Origin: Terfezia claveryi
Lineage: Eukaryota; Ascomycota; Pezizomycetes; Pezizales; Pezizaceae
Direction of reading: 5' to 3'
Assembly: GCA_015179025.1 (NCBI GenBank)
Contig: WHUX01000054.1
Span: forward strand, 248,001-312,000
Length of the DNA stretch: 64,000 nucleotides
The position numbers and the translations under genes are program-made. Position 1 is the first letter of the stretch; every line of letters begins with the position of its first letter. This document shows, piece after piece, positions 33,271 through 45,047 of this stretch. A model generated the notes under the pieces. It made no database searches, was not told where the DNA came from, and saw nothing but the letters and a program-made list of their open reading frames with translations.

Positions 33271-33830
33271 ACTGATGCCGTTGTTTCTTACACACTCATC
33301 ACCAACCTCACTTGTTCCAGCATCTCGTGCTGGACCCAATGCGCAAACAACAAGCCAAAACCTTCGAGCAACCTATGTTTTGCAACTGCAGAAATTTGGC
33401 AAGCGGACACAGATTCCACCACTATCAAAGGTGGATTCCGAAGGACCTGATGTGGCTAAAGATAATTGTACCCTTCAATGCCTTACGTGAGGCTGGAAAG
33501 GATGCAACGGCTTTGAATACTCCAGTTTGAAGACATCAATACACCCGGGAATTCAAACTGGCAACTACCTCCGGAGTCTGAAGACCAACCCTTCCTCATG
33601 GCCAAACGGGACCGCATAGGAGTAATGCGTATTTAATAATAATAATAATAATAAAAAAATGAATACTAACCCGACTTGCTAACAGATACAGAATAAGGAG
33701 GTTCCAACCTTGAGGTTTTACATGATGAGAAGGCGGATGGAAGTGATGATGAGCAGGGAGACTATATTGCTAAAGAAGAGGCTGTCCAATATGCTAAGAT
33801 TACGCTTGGGGAGGAGATCATGTAACTAGA
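33271..33830 (+). pseudogene. Unidentified coding-like remnant split by a LINE tail
   Basis: Three overlapping plus-strand frames at 33253-33530 and a further coding-like stretch at about 33700-33828 (ending ...KEEAVQYAKITLGEEIM then stop) flank a LINE 3'-end copy (about 33585-33657). The text is acidic and looks protein-like but is too short and broken to identify. Confidence 0.25.
33585..33657 (+). mobile_element. LINE 3'-end fragment
   Basis: CCTTCCTCATGGCC, ACGGGACCGCATAGGAGTAA, then an (AAT)n/poly(A) tail at 33636-33657. TGAATACT occurs after the tail and also at about 33514, a possible short target duplication. Confidence 0.65.
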
Positions 33831-34435
33831 TATCAATTATGCCACTGTCGGCATCTTTCCCGAAATTCTTTTATAAGACAGTATCTCGCATATAAGCTAG
33901 TATCATATATGTATAAGACAGTGTAAATTCAAGGCCGCTCCGACCGCCCGTTTGTAAATGAGACAGCATTCTTACTTACGAATTAATCCAGTTACCGTAT
34001 TTTACTGAGCTAGCAGCTGCCAGTCATTAGCGTGATTGGTGAAAGGGCCAGCCCAACCAGCTATATCGGCCCATTGCTGAACGGGCCGGGCCGTATTGCT
34101 GGTGTGGCTTATCTCATATTCTACCCACTCCTTGATAGTAGTCTGGCTTGCACTAGCCCCCCCATACCTCGATAGTTGGAATTATATCGAACACTAGTAA
34201 CTTTTAACAAAAATGCTGCCTATTGTGACATCTTGAAGTAATATCGGGCTAGTATTTCCCAATTTTGCATCCTGTTTTATGCACCCCGATGTAAGAAAGC
34301 TACTTGTTAGTTGAGTAGTCGAGACTGATTGTTAGTCTGGTTGACTAAGGAGTCCGAAAAAACAATACTACTCTTCATGGTAGTGCAAGATATAGCGATG
34401 ACGTTGCTCGAAACAACCAGATCAGGCAGTTCATT
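33831..34435. other. Gene-free interval
   Basis: Contains two copies of the TAGTCTGG motif (34138 and 34334) and a GGGCCGGGCC palindrome-like block near 34084. No gene. Confidence 0.35.
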
Positions 34436-34509
34436 ACTGGTAATATGTCTTCGAGGCGTGCGAAACTATATTACTGGTAGTATGTCTTCGAGGCGTGCGA
34501 AACTATATT
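34436..34509 (+). repeat. 37 bp tandem duplication
   Basis: ACTGGTAATATGTCTTCGAG... (37 bases) occurs at 34436-34472 and again at 34473-34509 with a single A/G difference. Confidence 0.9.
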
Positions 34510-34695
34510 ATTGGAGATGATGAAGAGCTCGACATTATAGTCTAAGTATCACAAATAATAACACAAATTACACAGCTACCTCACTCCCACTCCTTCTCAC
34601 TACCGCAGGCCACTGAAATGAAATTCGATCGGATAGTCTTGCTGAGAAAGGTACCCGGTGCTTCTCCTCCCCCCACCCCCAAGAGCTCATCATCC

Positions 34696-37233
34696 TTACT
34701 GGAGAGTTGAAGAGTTGAATATGGTGGAAAGGTCCTTTGTTCTACAGAAATGCTTCAAGTTATCTTCCAACGGCACCACAATCTTCTCATATACTTCATT
34801 CTTAAACCCCTCATGATCCAGGTCCATTTCTATACCAGGCAGACCTTGAACACATGTCTTCACTGACAGTCCATAATTTTCTCCTGCATTTTGGAACAAT
34901 TCAGTGACTATTTCTCTAACAGCTTGTGACTTCCGCCGACCATTTTCCAGGGCTTCGAATCTTTCCCAATGATATATCTCAATGAGGACGATGCCTAACA
35001 TAAAAAGCGTTTGGTTGCAATAAAGTATACAGTCACTCCACTCATCTTCCACCTGTGCAACGGCAAATGTGCTTTCCTGCGCAGCTTGGAACGTACTTCT
35101 AAGATACGGCTCCGCAAGCCGTAAATCCCGTGCATCGGTCCCCTTGAAGAAAATATCACTACTGTACCACAGCTTGTTGAGCCAGCTAGTTTCATGCAAT
35201 TGCATGACGGAGGAAGCCAGGAGGACAGCGAGTCTCAGTCTATCTCTGATTGAAGGTTTTTGAGGTCGGTTAAACAGAGCTTGTAGTGTCACTAGCTCCA
35301 TAGGATTCACCTTTAGTTGTTTCCCTCCGCGTGGACATACCCGGACTTTGGCTTCTCCAATGTTTGACAAGATACCAATACATTGTCGCCATTTCTCTTT
35401 CTGTATCGCAGCCGTCGCTGCTCCACATAAGGAGCTAATAACCTGCTTATTGGGACTGTCACAGCTCTGACAGCGCCCAAGACCTGCCGTCTGTGTTGAT
35501 AGAGATGAAAGGGATTGTTCGTGCAAGCTATTGGAGCCGGAATGGGAGATAACTATTTGTGGACACACGCTCCTGCTGCTTTTCCTATCTTCCACCTTCG
35601 CTTCCTCAGTAATAAATATGTTCATGGAACTCGTTTGTTGGGTTATAAAGGTTGAAGATGTGCCCGTGTCAATTGGGCTGGAGTGACCACCTCTTCCAAA
35701 AAGGTGGCGTATAGTTTTAAACTTCGAATTATCTATCACTGAGTTCTGGCGTAGACGGCAATCGTTAATGGTTGTATTCTCGGTGCCTTTGGATCCGGAG
35801 GAGGAAAATAAATATTGACTATTTACCTTGGGCGCAAAAGTGCAAGCTTGTGAAAGCTGTGGTAGTTGACCAACTTGAGGTCTTTATAAACCAGATATAT
35901 TAGCTTTTGTTGACTGCAATTTTAGTTATTGGAGTGCTTACCTGCCGTTCCCACACGCGTTTACATCTCCCTTTTTACCTTTACCATTACTCCGGCTCTT
36001 GCTTTCTTCTGTGCTTTTGCCATTGGCAGCCAGTCCGATTTGTTCGACAATTTTAGGAGTGGAGTCACCGGAAGGATTTGAACCGCTAGAGTCTTCGTGT
36101 TCCTTCATGATCCCCAGTTCCAATTCGCATGCTGAATCTACCTCACCTAGTCTTGTAGTGGGTCTATCAAATGAAAAACACAACCCGAATCGGTAGCACA
36201 CGTGCTTTAGATTCATAGCCGTCGGTGGTGTGTTTATCGATATGCCACGGACTTCCAATTGTAAAAGCCCCCTATGGCCTAGCTGCATTGTCCCAAGTTA
36301 ATTTGATATTGGTGGAACCAGAATCAGCAGAATGATAACCTACCCCACAACAACGAGCCGTGGAAGGCTCAAATTTCGGCTGCAACGCCCTATGAATGGA
36401 TTTTGCTTGGTCTTGTATGTGATTGTATAGCCTTGTATGCACAAGGCCCCGTCCCATGTTGATAGGTGTTCGCGATCGGGGGAAATCGCGTACGAATGCG
36501 AAGGTCTGAGCTACCGTATCCCCGGTAATTAACCTCGAAAGAAACATGTTTTTCTCCCTTATCTGCGAGAGCTTCTCATTCCGGTACCCTTCGCTGAGCC
36601 CCGTTTCTAACATTTTCTGTAGGCTCTTCAGTCTCGCCTTGTACCCCTTGCTGCCAGCTTCCGTGCTTGCACTCGCTAGGTTACAATTAACTAGGTCCGG
36701 AATTGCCTGCGATCAAAACATGGAACATAAGCTGATGTGACCTAGAATCCATATTCACAATTATTATGGTTTATATAGCATACCATAGAGTCCTCTACCC
36801 CGACAGCTGCAGTGATATGGAAATCAATTGCAACTCTGGTAATCAGGTCAGATAATTCCTCAAAAGTCCTCTCGATGTCGTTCAAGCCGACGTCGTCAAA
36901 ACATTGCAGCGCTAATGACAGAATCGTCTTCAGATCAATTTTTTGCCCTACAACAGCCTTTTGTGGTTTTTCTTTTAACACCTGTAGGTTGAGCTCTGGG
37001 GCATTTTGGAGGTGCCCGCCACTATTAAACTCCACAAGCTGGACAATACGGAACCATGTGTTTCTGAATACGGTGTATTCGCGACTCAAATCAAGACTAT
37101 ATTGCCGCAAAGTTGATCGGTATTTCCTGGCTCGCGTGATTGTACTCATTCCCTGAGAATAAGCCTGAATACCTGTAATAAGTATAGGGAAGACTCCTAA
37201 CACAAGTCCAGCACACTCGATACCGGTGACCAT
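34696..37233 (-). CDS. DUF7580-type fungal protein
   Basis: The minus-strand model 37233-36784, 36706-36344, 36282-35942, 35846-35827 and 35738-34696 is in frame throughout and gives 738 residues; the 20-base fourth exon is inferred. The start MVTGIECAGLVLGVFPILI with a short hydrophobic helix is typical of a large fungal family. The middle has the IHRALQ...GLLQLEVRGI segment, then a Ser/Lys-rich linker. The C-terminus has RLRLAVLLASSVMQLHETSWL, a hallmark of DUF7580, followed by DLRLAEPYLRSTF and LFMLGIVLIEIYHWE, which resemble the C-lobe layout of a degenerate kinase fold. The domain has no assigned biochemical role. It is divergent from the NLR-type gene, with ~400 bases between the starts. 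Confidence 0.72.
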
Positions 37234-37636
37234 AATGTGAGATTGCCTTGTTGCCGATGTTCAGGTTGATATTCATATCGAGAATCGAAAAGAAGCCGGG
37301 TACGTCCGGAGAACCCCGCTCTTTCTTCCACCACAGCCAAATCGGCAGCAAGTATGCAGGAGCCTAAACCCTTGGTGGGAATGATAGTCTCTCGAGAACC
37401 AGATCCAGAAAGGATTGTCGCTCCCAACACCACATCAAAAGCAATATAATTTCAACTTCATCGCAAGTAAAACTCGAGATATCAGGATCCCATTTAGGTT
37501 TCTTGGTGCTAGTTGACTCTGCTGCTCCTCACATTGATTCAACAACCTGCCTTTAGTACGCAAAATATCTCAGCCGTGTCCGTTCTATCTGTCATCCATC
37601 TGGTGGCCTCATCAACGTCACCACACATGTGGGATT
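37234..37636. promoter_or_regulatory. Bidirectional intergenic region
   Basis: About 400 bases separate the start codons of the divergent DUF7580-type and NLR-type genes, so their promoters must share this interval. It is moderately AT-rich with no clear TATA box. Confidence 0.5.
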
Positions 37637-40600
37637 ATGTCCTTCAGTAACAATATGACGAGCACCACACATACAGCCCCTGGTCAAAATGAATTCGCCC
37701 GAGGGTATGTTGCTATTGTGATCTGCTTTGAACAGATTTGTGCCCTTGATGGCCATAGACATGGCATACATATGGATGTCCTATCTGCAATCTCCGACCA
37801 GAGGGGAAAATTCAGAGTTTGGGCCGAGAATGTGGGGGTACACCTGACAGGCAAGGCGTCTCTCCATCACCGACTTCGTGAAGCGCCCCATATCCGCTCC
37901 TACCTCTACGAGCTCCTTCGAAACCTACAGGAGCTGCTTACCGAAGGTGGGTACTATTCCAATTTGCAGATTTTTTTCTAATTAAACCAAATTCTCTACC
38001 ATGAGCTTGTCTTGTACCTGACCGAGTTAAAACTAAAACGTACGAATATAGCCCTCAAGTTGCTGGTTCATGGGCCCCAAGAGGCCTTGGAAAATTTTTC
38101 TGATTCAAATTCTGATTCTGATACAAGTGCACGAAAAAAACCGCCGACAAGTGAGATTCTGCGAGAGATCTCAAGTACAGACATAGACTATGTGTGCGCT
38201 GACATTTCACATGGTGTAAATGCACTATATGGAGTCAGCTCGATGCTAATCCAAAGCGCGGCAGCCCCGGAAAGAATTGGGAAATATTCAAAATTTCAAG
38301 TTTCTCAATTTACGCATGAGGAGAGCCAACGGCTGAAAAATAAATACCCGCATTTGGCGAATGATCAACGAGTTGCACTGCTTGGGAGACTGGTGCAGGC
38401 GAATTTGCGCCGTCGCCAGATTTTCCTCTATGCACTTTCGCATCATAACAAAATCGCTACCCCTGAAATTCCAGAAACGAGATCTAGAGAGACTGAACGT
38501 ATTCAGCAGCAGGAGATCAGACCAGGTATATCGACTCGGGGTGTTGATGTTACCCAAGGTGTGGCCTTCAGCCATGCCTTCCTGCAACCCTCTGAATCTG
38601 CTCTCCGTACTTGTTCAGAAACCACAGCTACTCTATTGACGGAACCTAATACAACTGGGCGGTTAAAATCTGGCGTAGAGGCTCTAATGGAAGTTAACGT
38701 TCCCCCTCAAAGCCCGTCAGAGTACAGTGACTCGGATTCGGAGATCGTGGATGAGACTACAGACATCCTGTCCGTTGCATCGTATGCGCCAGATGAGGTT
38801 GGACGAAACTATTGCATCCCACCTCGACCAGAGTCTTCGGACCCGTCCGCTGGCGAGAAGGCAGAATGTCCTTATTGTTTCAAGATTGTCCGGATTTCTA
38901 ATGAATATAGGTGGGAGTAAGTTTGACGTGCATGTCGTCTCCAATTCGCAAGATCTACATGAGGCTGACAAAGATTGTGAATCTTAGGAAGCACGTCCTT
39001 CGCGATCTCCGACCGTTCATATGCACGTTCGAGAAGTGCTCCCAGCCCGATCGGCTCTTTCGTAACAAAAGGAAGTGGTATCAGCACGAGCTTCAATATC
39101 ACAGAAGGGAGTGGGTGTGCCGTATTCCTTCCTGTGGGGTCATCTTTAGACATTCACAAAACTTCATCTCACACCTTAAAACGGACCACTCTAAAGTGTC
39201 TGACGACCTAGTTTTGGATCAGTGTGAGCGCGAGACAACCATACTGGAAGATCAATGCCCATTCTGTTCTGTGGCAATCCCAATGGACAGGATGAGAACT
39301 CACGTGGGCAATCACCTAATCGACTGCGCTCTGTCTGCCCTCCCTCGAGCTGCCTTGGATTCCGATGATCCATTCCTGAAAGTGGCACAACCTTCCAATA
39401 CTAATGATAAGGGTGGCAGTGAGGATCAAGACACATTTTTAAGGGGGTTAGGCCTGGAAGCTTGCAATGAGGGCCGCCCATTTCAAGCCGAGCCACCGGG
39501 GAAAAGGTCGACCCGGCTCGAACTCAGTAGGGAAAAAGGCTCGAGCCCCGAAATATATGTTCAGGATTTTTTGCGCTCGGATCGGCTCGAGCCTACCCCG
39601 AACGAAATTCAGATGATAGACAAATCCCTTATAGCTAGTACCGTAGAGTCCCGTATAAAACCCAATATGTACCTTGATATAGAAGGTGAGTATACGTACC
39701 ACAACGGAATGACATGTCATCGAATCTTGGCTTACTGACTTTCTATATTAGAAACTGAGAAGATAACCATCTTGAATTGGTTCTCCACTATCCCCTACCG
39801 AAGTCACCATGCCTTTGCGTGTGAAAATCGTATTCAAGGCATTGGTAATTGGCTCTTTAAATCAGAAGAGTTCACGTCATGGCAACAGCCAAAGAAGTCA
39901 GAAACGTTATGGCTACATGGAAACCGTAAGTCTTCCGGCCCCCAAACTGTTTCATTTTCCAGCGGCCTAGCTAACAATTTCACTTTGCAGCTGGTGTCGG
40001 GAAGACAAAGCTTGTGTAGGTACCCCTTCGGCATCAGTAGAAGTCCATGTTTATAAGCGCGAATCTGATTCTTCCTAGTTCTGCGACAATAGACTATCTT
40101 CCACAGATATGCGATAAGGTCGCATTTTCTACTGCAGTCAAGACGAAGAGAACCGGCGAGATAGACAGAAGATCCTTCTTTGTTTGATCGAGCAACTCGC
40201 ATGCCCTGCTAGCGGAAGCGCTATTCATACAACGGCATTAGAGGCTTACAAGAAGGGAACGAGATTCCCAGGCACCCGCAGGCAGGACTACCTGAGCGCT
40301 GAAGCCAGTCTTACAGTCCTGCTTGAACTACTCGAATGCTATGAACAGCCAGCAATTATCGTAGATGGGCTAGACGAATGTTTAACTGGAGATTCCCGTA
40401 ATATAATTTTCGCAGATTTGCTTTCTATCCTACAAAGATCGAAGGGTACTGTCAAGTTGTTCATATCCAGCCGCCATAGCCTCTGTATTGAAGATATGCT
40501 ACGAGTTTTACCACATGTCTGCATTGAAGCACGAGGTAATGATGAAGATATGGAGAATTATATTAGATACGAGCTCCAGGAGAAGCGGCTGCTTAACGGA

Positions 40601-42518
40601 AAGGTTTCTCCAGAGCTCGACCAACTGATCCACAAAACCCTCATTAACGACGCTGATGGAATGTAAGATGACTTGCTCCAGCTATACGGAGCACTAAGGA
40701 AACAATCACTAACTATCTTCACTCTAGGTTTTTGTGGGTCCACTGGCAGTTGCGCGCGCTTTGTACGCTAAGGTCGGAGAGGGATGTTCGTGCTAGGTTG
40801 AGGAGGCTTCCAAAAGGATTGCATGGTGTCTATGATGAGATTGCGTACCAAATGAAGTTTCAGCAAAGTATCAGTGCCCAATTAGCTACCCTCGCCTTAA
40901 AGTGGATGCTAGTTTCCCAGAGACCTCTCAAACCCCAAGAGCTTGTTACCGCAGTAAAGCTTGACCCGACTAAACCACTAAAGAGTACTTCCGCACCCCA
41001 GCAACAGTCCTCGGTGGAGGTTGATATTGTGATCAATTCTTGTGGAGGGTTAATCTCATGGGACAAGACGCTGAATGTCATTCGGTATTCACACCTGTCA
41101 GTTCAGGAATATTTCGAGATGAACAACATTTTTCTGGGGGACCCCATCGACACTCAACTTCTTGTTGCGGAATCTTGCCTATTGACACTGCAGGATTCGC
41201 ATCACCTCACTCCTCTTTATCAATACGCGGCCCTCAACTGGTTCCGGCATTGTAGATCTTATCAAGACCTGGTGTTACAACACGCAGGTACTCGAAAGTC
41301 ACTCGACTTGACACCTGATATTCCATTACTAAGAAGCTTCTTGGGCTCATTCAATCGACCAAGCATTGATTATATGAAGTGGCTAGATTGGCTCTTAGTC
41401 TCTCAGGATATTAACGATAAGGAGAAGCAAATGGCAGCTGTCCTCCGCTCGCAACCAGTCTTTCCGATCTTTGCCGCTGCATTTACTGGGTTAGGAGAAT
41501 TGGCCGGATGGCTGTGGCACTCGAAGGATGTTGACATCAATCTGAGGAACCACGAGGAAACACCGCTGTTGCATCTTGCTTGTCAGTATGGAACCCGATG
41601 GATTGTGGAGACCCTATTAGCACAGAGAGCTGCTATCTACACCGTTCATCACGATCTCCAGTTGTGCACTCCACTGCATGTCGCTGCATATTATGGTCGC
41701 CTAGATATAGTGACACTTCTCCTGGAGCGAGGCGCGGATATCAATCTTGCTGCTGGCTATTATGGGACTGCCCTATGCGCCGCTGCATCTCAGTCCAAGC
41801 TGGAGATAGTCTCACTTCTCCTGGACCGAGGCGCGGACATCAATGTTGCTGCTGGCTATTATGGGACCGCCCTATGCGCCGCTGCATCTCAGTCCAAGCT
41901 GGAGATAGTCTCACTTCTCCTGGACCGAGGCGCAGACATCAATGCTACTATTGATAGTCATCATGGAACTGCCCTATACGCCGCTGCATCTCACTCCAAG
42001 CTAGAGGTAGTTTCACTTGTCCAGGCCATTGCTAGAGCGGAAGGAGCAGTGGAGGCAACACCAGAGGACCATCCAGATCGAGCAGCAATGTTAAACAACC
42101 TTGGGACCCATTTGAGTAGCGATATGAGCGGACCGGAAATATGCAGGACTTGAAGGCGGCCATTGCCACAGTGAAAGCAGCTGTGGAGGCAACATCAGAG
42201 GATCACCCAGACCGAGCAGCAATATTAAATAACCTTGGGGGCCATTTGAGTAGGCGATATGAGCGGACTGGAAATCTGCTGGACTTGGAGGCGGCCAGTG
42301 CTAGGGCGGAAGGAGCAGTGGAGGCAACACCAGAGGATCACCCAGACCAAGCAGGGTGGTCGAGCAACCTTGGGGACCATTTGAGTAGGCGATATGAGCG
42401 GACCGGAAATCTGCAGGACTTGGAGGCGGCCATTGCCACAGTGAAAGCAGCTGTGGAGGCAACATCAGAGGATCACCCAGACCGAGCAGCAATGTTAAAT
42501 AACCTTGGGGCCATTTGA
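37637..42518 (+). CDS. NLR-type protein: C2H2, NACHT, ankyrin, TPR (frame-broken)
   Basis: Probable exons: 37637-37946 (junction to the next unresolved), about 38003-38916, 38988-39685, 39752-39925, 39991-40015, 40079-40662, 40728 onward. The N-terminus (FRVWAENVGVHLTG...LREAPHIR) and fingers (CPYCFKI...KHVLRDLRPFICTFEKC, HELQYHRREW, HVGNHL) match fungal acuF-like C2H2 proteins. The NACHT module has WFSTIPYRSHH, a P-loop GNPGVGKTKL created by an intron splice, and Walker B IIVDGLDECL. Ankyrin repeats then fuse to ~42-residue TPRs. Such receptors sense ligands through repeats and trigger heterokaryon-incompatibility-type death. Breaks: a one-base loss near 40125, 42119 and 42507, and a stop near 42539. 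These may be real decay or homopolymer errors. Exact first-intron structure is unknown. Confidence 0.75.
41520..42015 (+). repeat. Ankyrin repeat array, near-identical 99 bp units
   Basis: Four to five ankyrin units within the NLR gene. Two units starting about 41746 and 41845 (GYYGTALCAAASQSKLEIVS) differ at only a few bases over 99. Such homogeneity is known for polymorphic sensor repeats of fungal NLRs. Confidence 0.85.
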
Positions 42519-42625
42519 GTAGGCGATATGAGCGGACTTGAAATCTGCAGGACTTGGAGGCGGCCATTGCTAGATGGGAAGGAGCAGTGGAGGCAACACC
42601 AGAGGATCACCCAAACCGAGCAGGG
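42022..42625 (+). repeat. TPR array, 126 bp units
   Basis: About four and a half units encoding (A)VEATPEDHPDRAAMLNNLG...RYERTGNLQDLEAAIA-type TPRs, the unit seen in fungal NB-ARC/CHAT-type TPR proteins. Units are highly similar at DNA level. The first, third-to-last boundary and last units carry one-base losses or a stop, so the frame changes along the array. Confidence 0.85.
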
Positions 42626-42639
42626 CGGTTGAGCAAATA

Positions 42640-44032
42640 GAAGATTCTGTACCTACAATAAAATACTATTGGGGGAGATCAACAGTCAAGGCAAACCAAC
42701 AATCTGGCGGGGGGATAAAAAGAGAAAGCTGGACTTGCAAATGGCAGCTACTGTACTCCGTACTGGTACTGCATTAATTACGGAAGTATTGACAAGTGTT
42801 TAAATGAAGATTTTCAAGCTCAAAGAGGTTCTTTACAATAATTGAAGGACATGGTCATTTAGTTTTGTTTTTTTATCGTAAATTCTTTTGTGAGTTGAAC
42901 TTTCGATAATAAATGTCAGCGAACTTTGGGTGCATATAGAGACAGATGTGAATATGCAACAGCAGCGCGTATATGTTGTAAATAATCCTTCCTGTACCTT
43001 AGCTAAGTGTCTTTGCTATTTTTACCTTGCTCATACCTTTACGGTATTTATCTACCTGCTAAACGGATGTGTGTTATTTCTTCTCGTCACATACATCAGT
43101 GTGCACACGTGGTGTTCACATGTCTCTTACTATCTTCGCTTACTAGCCCACTATGTACATGCGTACCATTCAAGTTACTGCTTACGCATCAGTCTACTGC
43201 CTGCATATCAGTTTACTGCTTACGCATTTACCTACAATGCTCGCGTATATTCACGGTATTGCTATTACTATATTAGGTTATTTAGCTTGCTCTATCTTTA
43301 CCCTGATCTCGTCACTATATATACTGTACGAGCTCACAAGTGCACTCATGTATTTAGATAGATAGACATATAGTCTATACACATATGCTTCTCAATAAGC
43401 TAAGCTGTTCGCACACTCGCGCACAGTTGCATTCTCTGCTTTATTGCACCAATAGTCCACCGCTGCTTTCCTCCGTTTCTTACCAGCAATACCCTCGCTT
43501 AGTAACCTTTCAAAAGTCATCCTCGCAAGCAAGCTTAGTCATCCTTTCTTTTTCCTAATTAGGTTAGTATCTACCCCTTGGCATGCAACATTCTCGATTC
43601 TCTTCATACAAAATTTCTATCCGTACTTTTCTTTCTCTTATCTGTAACTTCTTCAATTTTCAATTTTTTAAACTCAAAAAACAAAGCTTTTTCATCTGCA
43701 AGCCTAGTTATATCAATACGCTTTCATTTAATGGATTAGATATGTTATAGTTGTGGAATTAGAAAAGTTCGTAGATATCAATTAGGGTTGGTTTCTTGTT
43801 TGGAAGTACTACTACATATGCAGCCATGCTATATATGCAGCCATGCGTCATATGACGTGGCCACATGTCCTTATGTCCTTATTGATCGTCTTGTTCAGCC
43901 CTGCAACTCTACACAATCGCCCACCAAACAAAGCGAATCGAAAACCAACGCAGACAAACGCAGACGGGAAGAAGTAGCGGATCGGATTTTTAAGTCTTCA
44001 CAGCCTTATTCCGCAAGTAAACGTTCGCCGCA
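42640..44032. other. Gene-free interval
   Basis: AT-rich. 43140-43245 repeats a phrase related to GTTTACTGCTTACGCAT. A 143-codon frame at 42930-43361 is compositionally biased (Tyr/Leu/Val/Cys) and lacks any domain; I do not call it. The end is the 5' flank of the E2 gene. Confidence 0.4.
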
Positions 44033-45047
44033 ATGGCGCGCGCAAACACCCCCACTATCAAGCGCATCCGTAGGTTTTCTCTAATTCACCTCATAATTTC
44101 CACTCGCCCCAACTAATTTGCTCCCCCCCCCTTGCCTAGTCCGTGAAGCCTCAGAACTCAATAGCCATCCTACCCCCGACATCCACGCGCACCCCCTCAG
44201 CGACAGCTCTCTCTTTGAATGGCACTTCACCATCCGGGGCCCTCCCCCACCCTCGCCCTTCTCCACCGGCATCTACCACGGCCGCATTTCCCTTCCCCCC
44301 ACATACCCCCTGCGCCCCCCTTCCTTCCGCTTCCTCACCCCTTCTGGCCGATTCGAGGTCAACCGCGAGATATGCCTGAGTATCAGCGGACATCACGAGG
44401 AGACGTGGCAGCCCGCGTGGGGGATTAGGACAGCGCTGGTGGCGATTAGGGCGTTTATGGATAGCGAGGTTGGGGGCCAGGTGGGGGGGTTGGAGTGTAG
44501 TGTGGAGGGGAGGAGGGACTTGGCGGGGTGGAGTAGAGAGTGGAAGTGTAGAGAATGTGAGGGGGGGTTGACGAATGAGGAGGTGTTGGAAAGGGAGAGG
44601 AGGAGGTGGGAGGAGATGGGTGGGGATGGGAAGAAGGGTGAGCGGCTTGGTGGGCGGGAGGGGAACAATATACCCAAGGAGTTGAGGCTGGCGTACAGGG
44701 AGGATCTGGAGGGTAAGCAGACACTAACGGCAGAGTCATCGTCGCCGCTGATGTCAGCAGCTGCGGGAGATAATACTGCTCCAACGCAAACTCCTCCCAT
44801 CACACAATCACAAACTCAACTCCCACCTGCAACAGTAACAACAGACCTCCATCAACGAATACCCAACTCACCCCCGCCCCAACCCCACCAGCCCCCCCAC
44901 CACCTACAGCAGCCCATCCCTCCCCGGCAAGCACTCGTGCCAGCAGCAACAACCACCCTCGATAGAGTAATCCTCTTCCTATTATTCCTCCTTGGGGGCC
45001 TGCTATGGAGGAAGCTGGGGAAGGTTGACGTGGAGGTTGTATATTAG
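44033..45047 (+). CDS. UBC6/UBE2J-type ubiquitin-conjugating enzyme E2
   Basis: An ER-membrane E2 that receives ubiquitin from E1 and works in ER-associated degradation. Two exons, 44033-44069 and 44140-45047, give 314 residues. MARANTPTIKRI joins LREASEL across the 70-base intron, matching family N-termini. The UBC fold shows FEWHFTIRGP, YHGRISLPPTYPLRPPSF, then FEVNREICLSISGHHEETW with the catalytic Cys at about residue 91; the HPN motif of classical E2s is absent, as expected for this class. A C-terminal hydrophobic anchor (VILFLLFLLGGLLW) lies in the last 25 residues. The linker is Pro/Gln-rich and variable. Closer to UBE2J1-like fungal proteins than to short UBC6. Confidence 0.9.

Noticed and set aside
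42930..43361. 143-codon frame with hydrophobic stretches after the NLR gene
   Set aside because: Composition reflects TA/TTAC-type simple sequence; overlapping frames of similar length exist and no domain is present.
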